From Aureimonas glaciei (GTDB lineage: Bacteria; Pseudomonadota; Alphaproteobacteria; Rhizobiales; Rhizobiaceae): a stretch of 64,000 nucleotides of DNA. Of the stretch, positions 34,133 to 43,996 are shown one piece after another. The position numbers and the translations under genes are program-made. The notes beneath the pieces are model-generated. The model did not search any database and had not been told where the DNA came from. It saw only the letters and a program-made list of their open reading frames with translations. The stretch covers positions 1-64,000 of the forward strand of contig NZ_BMJJ01000008.1 in assembly GCF_014643375.1 (NCBI RefSeq), in the 5' to 3' direction. The number at the start of each line of letters is the position of its first letter. Position 1 is the stretch's first letter.

Positions 34133-34996
34133 TCAGCTGGTGCGGCCCATGCCGTCCTTGGCCGGCTGATAGTTCGGGTCGAGCTGCGCGGCGCGAGCAT
34201 AGGACTTGAAGGCGCGGGCCTTTTCGCCCTTGCGCTCGTAGATGATCGCCTGGTTGGTCCAGTATTCCGCACTCTTGTCGTCGAGCTTCAAGGCGGTGTT
34301 GAAGTCCGTGAAGGCATTCTCCTCGTCGCCGAGCGCGAGATAGGAGACGCCGCGGCCGGAATAGGGCTCGGGCGCATCGGACTGCAGCGAGATGGCGGTG
34401 GAGAAATCCTCGATCGCCTGCTTGTGCTGGCCGTCGAGCTGATAGAGCAGGCCGCGGTTGTGGTAGGCGCGGGGATCGGTGGTGTTGAGGTCGATCGCCT
34501 TCTGGAAATCGACGAGCGCCTCGCGGTTGCGGCCGGCCATGCGGTAGATGTTGCCGCGGCCGATATAGGCGCTGTCGTAATTGGGATTGATCTGCAGCGC
34601 GGCGTTGTAGTCCGCGACCGCCTTGGCGTTGTCGTTCATCTGGCGGTAGACCAGCGCGCGGTTGGCATAGGCCTGGTAGAAGCGCGGGTCGAGCTGCAGC
34701 GCCGTGGTGAAATCCTGGATAGCCTCGTTGTTGCGCCCGGCGCGGCCGTAGGCGGTGCCCCGGACATTGTAGCCGCCGGGATCGCGCGGATTGGCGTTCA
34801 CGGTCGCCGTCAGCGAGCTGATGTTCTCCGTCGAGCCCTGGGCCTGGTCGAGACGAATGACATTGGCCGACGGCATGCCCGTCTGGCAGGCCGCGAGGAA
34901 GCCGACGAGGCACAGGCCGCCGAACGTCAGGGCGGCGCGCTCCCAGGAAAGGGCAGTGCGGGCCGCGCCGACGGCGCCATTCAGATCAGGTCTCAA
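34133..34996 (-). CDS. TPR-repeat lipoprotein
   Basis: 287 residues: lipoprotein signal with lipobox FLAAC, then about seven tetratricopeptide repeats (for example AYANRALVYRQMNDNAKAVA and AYIGRGNIYRMAGRNREALV) covering nearly the whole protein. Resembles NlpI-type envelope adaptors that bring together hydrolases or secretion proteins. No in-frame ATG is well placed; TTG 34996 has AAGGA 9 bases upstream and gives a proper signal peptide, so I chose it. Alternative: an ATG further upstream with a longer N-terminus. Confidence 0.8.
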   Translation of the reverse strand: MRPDLNGAVGAARTALSWERAALTFGGLCLVGFLAACQTGMPSANVIRLDQAQGSTENISSLTATVNANPRDPGGYNVRGTAYGRAGRNNEAIQDFTTALQLDPRFYQAYANRALVYRQMNDNAKAVADYNAALQINPNYDSAYIGRGNIYRMAGRNREALVDFQKAIDLNTTDPRAYHNRGLLYQLDGQHKQAIEDFSTAISLQSDAPEPYSGRGVSYLALGDEENAFTDFNTALKLDDKSAEYWTNQAIIYERKGEKARAFKSYARAAQLDPNYQPAKDGMGRTS

Positions 34997-35281
34997 ACCA
35001 TCGGTCCTTCTTGGGTCTTGCTTCTCATGCCGGGCCGGCCGACACGCCGGCTGGCACGACCATGCCATAGGCTGGCGGCGCGTCCGCAACGCCCCGCACC
35101 CCCGGCCGTTCCGCCATTGCGGCAAGGCTAGAGCGCGAGCCTGTCGCGAAAATGACGTCATGTCGAGTTGCAGGACAAAATGCGCTGCCCGTCGCCGGCT
35201 GCGCTCACACAGCAAGTCGTTCAAATCATGGCATTTTCGAGGCTTGCGCCGACGGCGACGCTGGGGTGGCGGCGGTGTCTC

Positions 35282-37276
35282 TCAGCCGGTGGCTCTTGCG
35301 CTGTCGGCGGCAGCGCGCCTCTGGCCGAAGCGCTCGCCGCCATGGGCCGCCCGGTCGAGGATATGGGCGAGCACGTCCAGGGCAAACTCAGGATCGTCGG
35401 GCCGCGCGGTGAAGTCCGACGGCCGGGGCTCGGGTCGCTGCGAACGCACGGTGTCCGCCGGGACCGTTCCGAAGAAGCTCGACTTCGCCGCCCGCGCCTC
35501 GGCGATCTGCGCGCGCAGCGCCGCGATCGCCGTGGCAAGGCCGGGCGATGGCGTCCCGCTCCCGGCCGGCAGCGCCCGGGCCAGGATCCGGGCCCAATGG
35601 GCGATGGCCATGAACCGCAACAGCGTCCGGCGGATGCGGCCGGGCTTGCGGACCAGCTGCCAGGGGCTGCCGAGGGGACGCGCCACGGTCGCCAGTTCGC
35701 CATAGCGCCGGTCGAGCCCGCGCGACAAAGCGATGAGGTCGGCGGAGGGGCGACCCTCCGCCTTTTCCGCCACGGCGGCGAGGAGATCGTCGAGCGTGCC
35801 GAGATAGGCGTCGACCGCGCCCTCGACGGCAGCGCTCGTCGACCGCGGCAGAACGACGAAAGCGATGAAGGCCCCGGCGGCGGCCCCCACCAGCGTCTCC
35901 TCCAGCCTGAGAACGAGCAGCTCCGGGGTGAACTCGCCGAGGAGGCCGTAGAGCAGCGAGACGACGAGGGTCACGAAGAAGGTCATCGCCGCATAGGAGA
36001 TCTGCAAGAGGTAGAAGCCGGCGAAGACGAAGACGGTGGCAAGGCCGATCGATACCGCGGCATGGCCGGCGAGCAGCGTCGCCAGGGCGATGCCGACGAC
36101 GATGCCGGCCACCGTCCCGAACGCCCGCTGGAGCGCGCGCATCGTCGCATCGCCGCGCGACTGGGTATTGGTGAAGACGAGGAAGGCGGTGAGGATTGCC
36201 CAGAACCAGCGCGTCTTCGAGAGCATCAGTCCGCCGGTCATGGCGATGCCGGCGGCGAGCGCCACCTGGATCGCGAGGCGGAACGCTGGATCCTTCATGA
36301 ACCCCGGCCCGGGCGCGGCATTCTCGGGCGCCACCGGTGCCGCCGGCCGTTCGTCGAAGGCGCCGGCGGGAAGGGCCGCGGCCTTGGCTCGGACGGAGGC
36401 CAGCGCCCGGCCGAGCGTGGCATCGCGCGCGTCGAGCGTCTCGGGCGACGTCCCGCCGGCGCGCAGCTCGGAGAGAAGCGCGGTCTCGCTCGCGAGGTTC
36501 AGGTCGTACAGCGCCATGGCGAGATCGGCCGCCGGGGGATCGGGTGCGGCACTCCCGGCCGCGGCGAGCGGCAGATAGCCTTCGGCCGTCAGAATGGTCT
36601 CGGTGATCTGGTCCTGCCGCCGGTGGGCATCACGGCGCATGGCCTCCGGCCAGCCGGCCGTCCGTCCGAGCCGCAGCCGCGCTCGCAGTTCGGTGACCCG
36701 CTGGCCGACGGCGGTGAGGGTGCGATGAAACTCGGCCTGCCGCCTTTCGGGCAGAACGACGTTGCGCACGCCATGGGCGATGGCGCCGGACAGGACGATC
36801 GCTGCCGCGACCCCCGGCAGGTCCGACAGGGACGGGTGCAGGTAGCTGCCCATGAAATAGCACATGAAGCCGAACATGCCGGCGGCGTTCCAGCGCGGGC
36901 CGAATTTGCGCGCGTAGACCGCGGCGAAGACCAGGACGAGGAAGAAGCCGTCGGACACCAGCGGCCAGGGTTGCAGGAGGATCGCCATGGCGACGGCGGC
37001 AAGGCCGACGAGGCCGCACCAGGCCCGCGTCACCGCCCGTTGCCGGGATCCGGCGTCGCGAATGACGAGCGCGCCCTGCATGGCGGTGATCACCGCGATC
37101 CCGTAAGCGGCGACGGGAAGCGGCAAAGCCGCGTGCAGCCCGCCGAGGGCGAGGGCGACGGCCAGGAGTGTCAGCGTCACGCGCGACGCCATGCGCAGCC
37201 GCGACAGGCCCGGATCAGAGGCGACCAGCATGGCCCGCGCCGCTTTCAGCCCCTCGACGGCAGACGTCCTTGGCAT
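35282..37276 (-). CDS. FUSC-family inner-membrane transporter (aromatic acid exporter-like)
   Basis: 664-residue protein with two blocks of about six membrane helices, at roughly residues 25-165 and 340-490, each followed by a soluble domain, the layout of FUSC/AaeB/YccS proteins. The conserved FUSC segment RWFWAILTAFLVFTNTQSRGDATMRALQR is seen at the start of the second block. Family members export p-hydroxybenzoate and related compounds, usually with an AaeA-type fusion protein; none is adjacent here. Confidence 0.85.
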   Translation of the reverse strand: MPRTSAVEGLKAARAMLVASDPGLSRLRMASRVTLTLLAVALALGGLHAALPLPVAAYGIAVITAMQGALVIRDAGSRQRAVTRAWCGLVGLAAVAMAILLQPWPLVSDGFFLVLVFAAVYARKFGPRWNAAGMFGFMCYFMGSYLHPSLSDLPGVAAAIVLSGAIAHGVRNVVLPERRQAEFHRTLTAVGQRVTELRARLRLGRTAGWPEAMRRDAHRRQDQITETILTAEGYLPLAAAGSAAPDPPAADLAMALYDLNLASETALLSELRAGGTSPETLDARDATLGRALASVRAKAAALPAGAFDERPAAPVAPENAAPGPGFMKDPAFRLAIQVALAAGIAMTGGLMLSKTRWFWAILTAFLVFTNTQSRGDATMRALQRAFGTVAGIVVGIALATLLAGHAAVSIGLATVFVFAGFYLLQISYAAMTFFVTLVVSLLYGLLGEFTPELLVLRLEETLVGAAAGAFIAFVVLPRSTSAAVEGAVDAYLGTLDDLLAAVAEKAEGRPSADLIALSRGLDRRYGELATVARPLGSPWQLVRKPGRIRRTLLRFMAIAHWARILARALPAGSGTPSPGLATAIAALRAQIAEARAAKSSFFGTVPADTVRSQRPEPRPSDFTARPDDPEFALDVLAHILDRAAHGGERFGQRRAAADSARATG

Positions 37277-37541
37277 CGACCGTCGTCCCCTGTTTGTGCG
37301 CGGCCCGTTCCGGACGCGGTTAGCATCCTTTGTGCGCCGGACGCGAGCTTTGGCTGTCCGAGCGCGCGACGACCCGGATCCCGGTATCGAGCCTCTCTCG
37401 CTTAATTTATCGCGTCAAAGGAACGCGCCGGCTTCGCGGGGGTTCTGGAGCGCCTGGACGCTGTGGCCGCATGACGCGGCCTCGTCCCGCAGCCTGCACC
37501 GCTCTTTGTGCCGGCTTCATCCCTTTCTTCAGGAGAATGCC

Positions 37542-38468
37542 ATGTCCGACGCGATCATCGATCGTTCCCCTCTTCGTACCGCGCCCGTGGCGCAGGGCAC
37601 GCTGCGCCGCATCTCCTGGGGTGCGATCTTCGCCGGCGCCATCCTGACCCTCGTCGTGCAGATCATGCTGGCCTTGCTCGGTGTCGGCATCGGCACTGCG
37701 ACGCTGGATCCGGCCGGGAACGGTTCGCCGGATCTCTCCACCCTTGGCTCGGCGAGCGGCCTGTGGACGATGGGCACGGTTCTGATCGCAACTTTCGTCG
37801 GCGCACTCGCCGCCGCGCGGCTTGCCGGATCGCCGGAGAAGGCCGACGGCCTGCTGCACGGCATTATCACTTGGGCGACGTCGACGCTCGTCATCGTCTA
37901 TCTCCTGACCTCCGGCGTCTCGGCGGTTATCGGCGGCACGTTCGGCGCGCTGGGCGCTTCGGTCAGTTCGCTGACCCAGGCCGCCGGCAATCTCGGGCCG
38001 CAGTCGCTCTCGGCTCTGCCGGACGGCCTCGAGGCCGATGCGCGCGCGCTCCTGCAGCGCGGCGAGCAGCAGGTCGACCAGGCCGCCGACGCGGCGCAGC
38101 AGCAGGGTCAGCAGGCCGCCAATACGGCCCGCCAGGCCACGGGCGAGCCGGATCTCGCCAAGGCCGTTCCGGAAATCGTCGCCGGTCTCGCCGAGGGCGC
38201 GACGCCCGAGCAGCGCCAGGCGGCCGTGACCGTCATCTCGCAGCAGGCCGGCATCTCGCAGCAGGAGGCCGAACAGCGCCTGACGCAGTTCCAGGCGACC
38301 TACAATGAGGCTGTCGAGAAGGCCAAGGTCGCAGCCGACCAGGCCGCCGAGACGGTGTCGACGGCGTCTTTCGCTAGCTTCGTCGCGCTGCTGCTCGGCC
38401 TGATCGTCGCCGCCGTCGGTGGTCTCGTCGGCCGCCCGCGGCCGCGGATCGCGACCGTCGCGGTCTGA
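37542..38468 (+). CDS. PhnA-like multi-pass membrane protein
   Basis: 308 residues, known in Rhizobiales annotations as PhnA-like. Three or four hydrophobic helices at the N-terminus (WGAIFAGAILTLVVQIMLALLGVG, TMGTVLIATFVGALAAARL, and a VYLLTSGVSAVIGG helix), a long Gln/Ala-rich coiled region (about 165-285) and a final helix (FASFVALLLGLIVAAVGGLVG). Function unknown. AGGAG before ATG 37542; a strong terminator follows, so it is monocistronic. Confidence 0.75.
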   Translation: MSDAIIDRSPLRTAPVAQGTLRRISWGAIFAGAILTLVVQIMLALLGVGIGTATLDPAGNGSPDLSTLGSASGLWTMGTVLIATFVGALAAARLAGSPEKADGLLHGIITWATSTLVIVYLLTSGVSAVIGGTFGALGASVSSLTQAAGNLGPQSLSALPDGLEADARALLQRGEQQVDQAADAAQQQGQQAANTARQATGEPDLAKAVPEIVAGLAEGATPEQRQAAVTVISQQAGISQQEAEQRLTQFQATYNEAVEKAKVAADQAAETVSTASFASFVALLLGLIVAAVGGLVGRPRPRIATVAV

Positions 38469-38493
38469 TCCTTTCGGCACGATGATCGACGGT

Positions 38494-38526
38494 GGCGGGG
38501 CGCTTCTGCGCCCCGCCCTTTTTTTT
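38494..38526 (+). terminator. Terminator of the PhnA-like gene
   Basis: 10-bp GC stem with a 4-base loop and a run of eight T, 25 bases after the stop codon. Confidence 0.95.
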
Positions 38527-38685
38527 GACTGCGGCGATGTTTCCCGGATCGTGCCGGGCAAAGCGTCACGCCCCGTCGCAAAATGAGCATGATCTGAGGC
38601 TGAAAGGACTAGCGTGCCCCCGCATGTGCGATACACCATGGCGGCGGTGGATCGCCGTGCCGACACCAGATCTAGGGATGCCCGA

Positions 38686-39939
38686 ATGCGTCGTTTCTCA
38701 GCCTTTGCGCTGGCCCGGGAGGCCTTGCGGAACCATACGGGCTGGGGCGAGCAATGGGCTTCGCCCGAACCGCGCAAGCACTACGACGTGATCATCGTTG
38801 GCGCCGGCGGGCATGGCCTGGCCACCGCCTACTACCTCGCCAAGGTGCATGGAATCACCGATGTCGCGGTAATCGAGAAGGGCTGGCTCGGCGGCGGCAA
38901 TACCGGCCGCAACACCACGATCATCCGCTCGAACTATCTCTACGACGAATCGGCGGCGCTCTATAACCACGCGCTGAACCTCTGGGAGGGGCTCAGCCAG
39001 GAGCTGAACTACAACGTCATGTTCTCGCCGCGCGGCGTGCTGATGCTCGCCCACAACGTCCACGACGTGCAGGTGGCCAAGCGCCACATCCATTCCAACC
39101 GGCTGAACGGCGTCGACAACGAGTGGCTGAACGCGGAAGAAGCCAAGGCCTTCTGCCCGCCGCTGAACATTTCGGCCGATGCCCGCTATCCCATCGTCGG
39201 CGGCGCGCTGCAGCGGCGCGGCGGCACGGCGCGGCACGATGCCGTCGCCTGGGGCTATGCCCGCGCCGCCTCGGCGCTCGGCGTCCACATCATCCAGAAC
39301 TGCGCCGTCACGGGCATCCGCCGCGGCGCCGACGGCTCGGTGAAGGGCGTGGAGACCGCCCGCGGTTTCATCGGCTCGAAGAAGGTCGGCGTCGTTGCCG
39401 CTGGCTCGACCTCGACCGTGATGGAAATGGCCGGCGTGCGCATGCCGCTGGAGAGTTTTCCGCTGCAGGCGCTGGTCTCCGAGCCGATCAAGCCCTGCAT
39501 GCCCTGCGTTGTGATGTCGAACACCGTGCACGCCTACGTCTCGCAGTCCGACAAGGGCGAGCTCGTGATCGGCGCCGGCACCGACCAGTATCCCTCCTAT
39601 TCGCAGGCCGGCAGCCTGCACATCCTCAACCACACGCTCGACGCCATCACCGACATGTTCCCGATCTTCCGGCGGCTGAAGATGCTGCGCTCCTGGGGCG
39701 GCATCGTCGACGTAACGCCCGACCGCTCGCCGATCCTGTCGAAGACCCCGGTCAAGGGTCTTTACGTCAACTGCGGCTGGGGCACGGGCGGCTTCAAGGC
39801 GACGCCGGGCTCCGGCCATGTCTTCGCCCACACCATCGCCCGCGACGAGCCGCACCCGATCAATGCGGCCTTCAACCTCGACCGTTTCGTCACCGGCCGG
39901 TTCATCGACGAGGCGGCCGCCGCCGCCGTCGCGCACTAG
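38686..39939 (+). CDS. soxB: Sarcosine oxidase subunit beta
   Basis: Flavoprotein subunit that oxidises sarcosine to glycine, passing the one-carbon unit to tetrahydrofolate in the alpha subunit. 417 residues with the FAD Rossmann motif VIIVGAGGHGLATAYYLA, the FMN/FAD region GGNTGRNTTIIRSNYLYDESA typical of SoxB, and the C-terminal GWGTGGFKATPGSG. Start at ATG 38686, about 8 bases after TAGGGA; longer in-frame starts exist. First gene of soxBDAG. No glyA or purU precedes it. Confidence 0.96.
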   Translation: MRRFSAFALAREALRNHTGWGEQWASPEPRKHYDVIIVGAGGHGLATAYYLAKVHGITDVAVIEKGWLGGGNTGRNTTIIRSNYLYDESAALYNHALNLWEGLSQELNYNVMFSPRGVLMLAHNVHDVQVAKRHIHSNRLNGVDNEWLNAEEAKAFCPPLNISADARYPIVGGALQRRGGTARHDAVAWGYARAASALGVHIIQNCAVTGIRRGADGSVKGVETARGFIGSKKVGVVAAGSTSTVMEMAGVRMPLESFPLQALVSEPIKPCMPCVVMSNTVHAYVSQSDKGELVIGAGTDQYPSYSQAGSLHILNHTLDAITDMFPIFRRLKMLRSWGGIVDVTPDRSPILSKTPVKGLYVNCGWGTGGFKATPGSGHVFAHTIARDEPHPINAAFNLDRFVTGRFIDEAAAAAVAH

Positions 39940-39950
39940 AGGGGGCCGAC

Positions 39951-40334
39951 ATGCTGCTCATCCACTGCCCCTATTGCGCCGAGGAACGGCCCGAGACCGA
40001 ATTCCGCCATGCCGGCGAGGCCCATCTGAAGCGTCCCGACGGCGCCGCCGGCCTCACCGACCAGGCAACGGCCGAGCTCCTCTATTTCCGCTCCAACGGC
40101 CGCGGCGTGATCTTCGAGCGCTGGCGCCACATCCATGGCTGCGGCCGCTTCTTCAATGCGGCGCGTCATGCCGTCACGGACAAGTTCGTGATCACCTACA
40201 AGGCCGGCGAGCCGAAGCCGGATATCGACGACAACGGGCAGCTTGCCGGCGCATCGCGCGACGCCCATGTCGATCCCGACCACATGGGGGATGCCGCGCA
40301 TACGCCCGTCGCCCGTACGGAGGCCCAGCAGTGA
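39951..40334 (+). CDS. soxD: Sarcosine oxidase subunit delta
   Basis: Small zinc-binding subunit of heterotetrameric sarcosine oxidase. 127 residues, with the zinc ligands Cys6 and Cys9 (HCPYC) and the second pair in WRHIHGCGRFF (His60 or His62, Cys64), and the YFRSN and FNAARH segments. 11 bases downstream of soxB and overlapping soxA by 4 bases. Confidence 0.96.
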   Translation: MLLIHCPYCAEERPETEFRHAGEAHLKRPDGAAGLTDQATAELLYFRSNGRGVIFERWRHIHGCGRFFNAARHAVTDKFVITYKAGEPKPDIDDNGQLAGASRDAHVDPDHMGDAAHTPVARTEAQQ

Positions 40335-43330
40335 CGTCCCATCGCCTTCCCGGACAGGGCCGCCTGAAGGGCGCCCGTCGCCTCGGCTTCAGCTTCGACG
40401 GCACGCGCTACGAGGGGCTCGAGGGCGACACGCTCGCCTCGGCGCTGCTCGCCAACGGCGTCCATCTCACCGGCCGCTCGTTCAAGTACCATCGCCCCCG
40501 CGGCATTCTCGGCCATGGCTCCGAGGAGCCGAACGCGCTGGTCGAAATTTCCCGCGACAAGGCCCGGCGCCAGCCGAACATCCGCGCAACCATGCAGCCG
40601 CTGTATCAGGGCCTCGTCGCGACCAGCCAGAACCGCTTTCCGACGCTCGATTTCGACATCGGCGCGGTCAACGGCCTGTTCTCGCGCTTCCTGTCGGCGG
40701 GCTTCTACTACAAGACCTTCATGTGGCCGAAGTCGTTCTGGCATAAGGTCTACGAGCCGAACATCCGCTCCGCCGCCGGCCTCGGCAAGGTGCCGGAGGC
40801 CGCCGATCCAGACCGCTACGCCAACCGCTTCGAGCATGTCGACGTCGTCGTCGTCGGCGGCGGCCCGGCCGGCCTCGCGGCGGCGCTCGCCGCGGGCGAG
40901 AGCGGCGCCAGCGTCATCCTCTGCGACGAGGGCGATGCCTTCGGCGGCTGGCTGAAGGCCGAGAGCGCGGTGACCATCGACGGCGTCACGTCCGCCGATT
41001 TCGTCGCCGACGCGGTCGCGCGCTTGAAGGGCATGGCCAATGTCCGGGTGATGCCGCGCACCACCGCCTTCGGCTATTACGTGCAGAACTACCTCGCCCT
41101 CGTCGAGGAACTCGCCGACCATCTCGCCGCTCCCGATCCGGCCGCGCCGCGCGAACGGCTCTGGCAGGTGAGGGCGAAGAAGGTCGTGCTCGCCATCGGC
41201 GCGATCGAGCGGCCGCTGGTGTTTCCGGACAACGACCGGCCCGGCATCATGCTGGCCAGCGCCGGCCGCACCTATCTCAACCATTACGGCGTCAAGGTCG
41301 GCAAGCGCGTCGTCGTCTTCACGGCTCACGACAGCGCCTATGCCGCCGCCTTCGACCTGAAGCGCGCGGGCGTGCAGGTGCCGGCGATCGTCGACCTGCG
41401 CGAGGATCCGCAGAGCGAGCTGACGCGCGAAGCGCGCGAACTCGGCATCGAGGTCCTGGCCGGCTACGACGTCGCCAAGGTGCGCGGCGTCAAGCGCATC
41501 CGCGGCATCACCGTCGTCGAGACCAAAACCGGCCTCGACCGCCGCGGCTTCGACTGCGACGCGCTTCTCATGTCCGGCGGCTTCACGCCCTCGGTGCACC
41601 TGTTCTCGCAGTCGCGCGGGAAAGTGGCCTTCGCGCCGGAACTGCAGGCCTATGTGCCGGGCGAGTCGGCGCAGGACTGCGTCTCCGTCGGCTCCTGCGC
41701 CGGGGACTTTGATCTGGCCTCCGCCATTTCCAAGGGCCGCGCCGCCGGCCTTTCGGCAGCTGCCGGTGCCGACAACGATTCCGGCGGCATGGTCGTCTCC
41801 GGCACGGTGCGGGTCGCGGGTGCCGCCGGCACCCAGGGCGGCATGGCCGGGGCGACGCCTTCCGCCGGCCCCGACCGCTTCGTCAAAGCCTTCGTCGACT
41901 TCCAGAACGACGTCACCGCCAAGGATATCCGCCTCGCCGCCCGCGAAGGCTTCAAGTCGGTCGAGCACATCAAGCGCTTCACCACCAACGGCATGGCGAC
42001 CGACCAGGGCAAGACGTCGAACATCAACGGCATCGGCGTCGCCGGCGAGGCGCTCGGCAAGACCATGCCGCAGATCGGCCTGACGACGTTCCGCGCGCCG
42101 TTCACGCCCGTCACCTTCGGCACCATTGCCGGCCAGTCGCGCGGGGACCTCTTCGATCCCGTCCGCAAGACGCCGATTCACGACAGCGCGGAGGCCGAAG
42201 GCGCCGTGTTCGAGGACGTCGGCAACTGGAAGCGCGCCTGGTACTTTCCGCAGGGCGCCTCGATGCACGATGCGGTCAAGCGCGAATGCCGCGCGGTGCG
42301 CGACGCCGCCGGCATGTTCGACGCCTCGACGCTCGGAAAGATCGAGGTGTGCGGCCCGGATGCGGCCGAATTCCTCGACCTGATCTATGCGACGCCGATC
42401 GCGAGCCTTGCCGTCGGCAAATGCCGCTATGCGATCATGCTGAGCGAGGCCGGCTATGTCATGGACGACGGCATCGTCGCCCGCATCGGTGAAAGCCGCT
42501 ACCACATCACCACCACGACCGGCGGCGCGCCGCGCGTCCTGAACCACATGGAGGACTATCTCCAGACCGAGTTTCCCCACCTCAACGTCTGGCTGACCTC
42601 CGTCACCGAGCAGTGGGCGACGATCGCGATCCAGGGCCCGCGGGCCCGCGAGATCGTGACGCCACTGGTCGGCGGCATCGACATCTCGCCCGAGGCCTTC
42701 AAGCACATGTCTGTCGCCGAAGGCACCTTCATGGGCGTGCCTTCGCGCTTCTTCCGCGTCTCCTTCACCGGCGAGACGGGTTTTGAGATCAACGTGCCGT
42801 CGAACCGCGGCCGGGCCGTCTGGGACGCGCTGCGCGAGATCGGCCGGCCGCTCGGCCTCATGCCCTACGGCACCGAGGCGATGCACGTGTTGCGCGCCGA
42901 GAAGGGCTATATCATCGTCGGCCAGGAGACGGACGGCACCGTCACGCCGGCGGACGCGGCGCTCGGCTGGGCCGTGTCGAAGAAGAAGGCGGATTTCGTC
43001 GGCAAGCGTGGCATGACGCGGCCGGATCTCGTGGCGCCGGGCCGCAAACAGCTCGTCGGCCTTCTGACGCGCAACCCGCTGACGGTGCTGGAGGAGGGCG
43101 CGCAGATCGTCGCCGATCCGAAGCAGGCCATTCCCATGACCATGATCGGCCACGTCACCTCGAGCTACTGGTCGGAAACGCTCGGCCGCTCGATCGCGCT
43201 GGCGCTGGTGCGCGACGGCGTCGCCCTGACGGGCCAGACGCTGCACGTGCCGATGCCGGACGAGACCATCGCCGTCGAGGTCACCAAGCCGATATTCTTC
43301 GATCCGGAAGGGGAGCGGCTGCATGGCTGA
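40331..43330 (+). CDS. soxA: Sarcosine oxidase subunit alpha
   Basis: 999-residue large subunit. Order of domains: N-terminal ferredoxin-like fold (GLEGDTLASALLANGVHLTGR), dinucleotide-binding domain (VVVGGGPAGLAAALAAGES at about residue 175), a second nucleotide motif region around AIGAIERPLVFPDNDRPG, and from about residue 600 a GcvT-like tetrahydrofolate-binding domain that forms methylene-THF. Start is GTG 40331, overlapping the soxD stop (GTGA), which matches the conserved SHRLPGQGRL beginning. Confidence 0.96.
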   Translation: MTSHRLPGQGRLKGARRLGFSFDGTRYEGLEGDTLASALLANGVHLTGRSFKYHRPRGILGHGSEEPNALVEISRDKARRQPNIRATMQPLYQGLVATSQNRFPTLDFDIGAVNGLFSRFLSAGFYYKTFMWPKSFWHKVYEPNIRSAAGLGKVPEAADPDRYANRFEHVDVVVVGGGPAGLAAALAAGESGASVILCDEGDAFGGWLKAESAVTIDGVTSADFVADAVARLKGMANVRVMPRTTAFGYYVQNYLALVEELADHLAAPDPAAPRERLWQVRAKKVVLAIGAIERPLVFPDNDRPGIMLASAGRTYLNHYGVKVGKRVVVFTAHDSAYAAAFDLKRAGVQVPAIVDLREDPQSELTREARELGIEVLAGYDVAKVRGVKRIRGITVVETKTGLDRRGFDCDALLMSGGFTPSVHLFSQSRGKVAFAPELQAYVPGESAQDCVSVGSCAGDFDLASAISKGRAAGLSAAAGADNDSGGMVVSGTVRVAGAAGTQGGMAGATPSAGPDRFVKAFVDFQNDVTAKDIRLAAREGFKSVEHIKRFTTNGMATDQGKTSNINGIGVAGEALGKTMPQIGLTTFRAPFTPVTFGTIAGQSRGDLFDPVRKTPIHDSAEAEGAVFEDVGNWKRAWYFPQGASMHDAVKRECRAVRDAAGMFDASTLGKIEVCGPDAAEFLDLIYATPIASLAVGKCRYAIMLSEAGYVMDDGIVARIGESRYHITTTTGGAPRVLNHMEDYLQTEFPHLNVWLTSVTEQWATIAIQGPRAREIVTPLVGGIDISPEAFKHMSVAEGTFMGVPSRFFRVSFTGETGFEINVPSNRGRAVWDALREIGRPLGLMPYGTEAMHVLRAEKGYIIVGQETDGTVTPADAALGWAVSKKKADFVGKRGMTRPDLVAPGRKQLVGLLTRNPLTVLEEGAQIVADPKQAIPMTMIGHVTSSYWSETLGRSIALALVRDGVALTGQTLHVPMPDETIAVEVTKPIFFDPEGERLHG

Positions 43331-43898
43331 TCCGATGACGACGGCTTCGGCCGCACCCCGAGCCCTCGAGGCGCTGGCCGGCCACTATGCCGCCGGCCCC
43401 GGCGTCTCGCTGGTGCCGATCCCGGCGCGCACGCATGTGAGCCTTCGCGCCCATCCCGATGCCGTTTCGGCCGTGGCCGCGGCCTTGGGGCTGAGCCTTC
43501 CGGACCAGCCGAAGACGAGCGTCGTCGCCGAAGGCATGGCGGCGCTGTGGCTGGGTCCCGAGGACTGGCTGCTCGTCGGCGGCCCCCCGGCGTCGCAGCT
43601 GATCGCCGCCGTCGAGGCCTCCGGCACGGCGCTGCATTCGGCCGTCGACGTCACCGACCGCTATGTCGGCATCCGCATCGAGGGCCCAGCGGCCGAGGCC
43701 GTCCTGTCATCGAACTGCCCGCAGGACCTGCGCCCCCAGACCTTCCCCGTCGGCGCCGTCAGCCGCAGTGTGCTGGCCAAGGCCGAGATCGTGATCTGGC
43801 GGCCCAGCGAGAGCGAGTTCGAGATCCTCTGCGTGCGCTCGTTTGCCGACTATGTCTGGGGGCTGCTGACAGAGGCAGCGCATTTTCCGGCGGTGTGA
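43323..43898 (+). CDS. soxG: Sarcosine oxidase subunit gamma
   Basis: 191-residue structural subunit, GcvT-related fold, with the family segment WLGPEDWLLVG and the ending RSFADYVWGLLTEAA. Overlaps soxA by 8 bases, last gene of the soxBDAG operon. Normal length for SoxG. Confidence 0.93.
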   Translation: MADPMTTASAAPRALEALAGHYAAGPGVSLVPIPARTHVSLRAHPDAVSAVAAALGLSLPDQPKTSVVAEGMAALWLGPEDWLLVGGPPASQLIAAVEASGTALHSAVDVTDRYVGIRIEGPAAEAVLSSNCPQDLRPQTFPVGAVSRSVLAKAEIVIWRPSESEFEILCVRSFADYVWGLLTEAAHFPAV

Positions 43899-43927
43899 AA
43901 AACGAGAAGAGCGGCGCGGCGTCGCTG

Positions 43928-43950
43928 AGCGTCGGCAATGCGACGCTTTT
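43928..43950 (+). terminator. Terminator of the sox operon
   Basis: 7-bp stem AGCGTCG/CGACGCT, 6-base loop, TTTT; 29 bases after the soxG stop. Confidence 0.75.
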
Positions 43951-43996
43951 CGCTGCCCCCGATTGCTGCGTCTGATCGTCGGGACCGTCGCTCTCA

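Noticed and set aside
35168-37405. 745-codon open frame on the plus strand
   Set aside because: Antisense to the FUSC transporter; extremely Glu/Arg/Gly-rich with no hydrophobic segments or motifs.
40196-43324. 1042-codon open frame on the minus strand
   Set aside because: It is antisense to soxA, whose product is certain. The translation is low-complexity, rich in Arg, Gly, Asp and Val, as expected for a codon-biased shadow in high-GC DNA.
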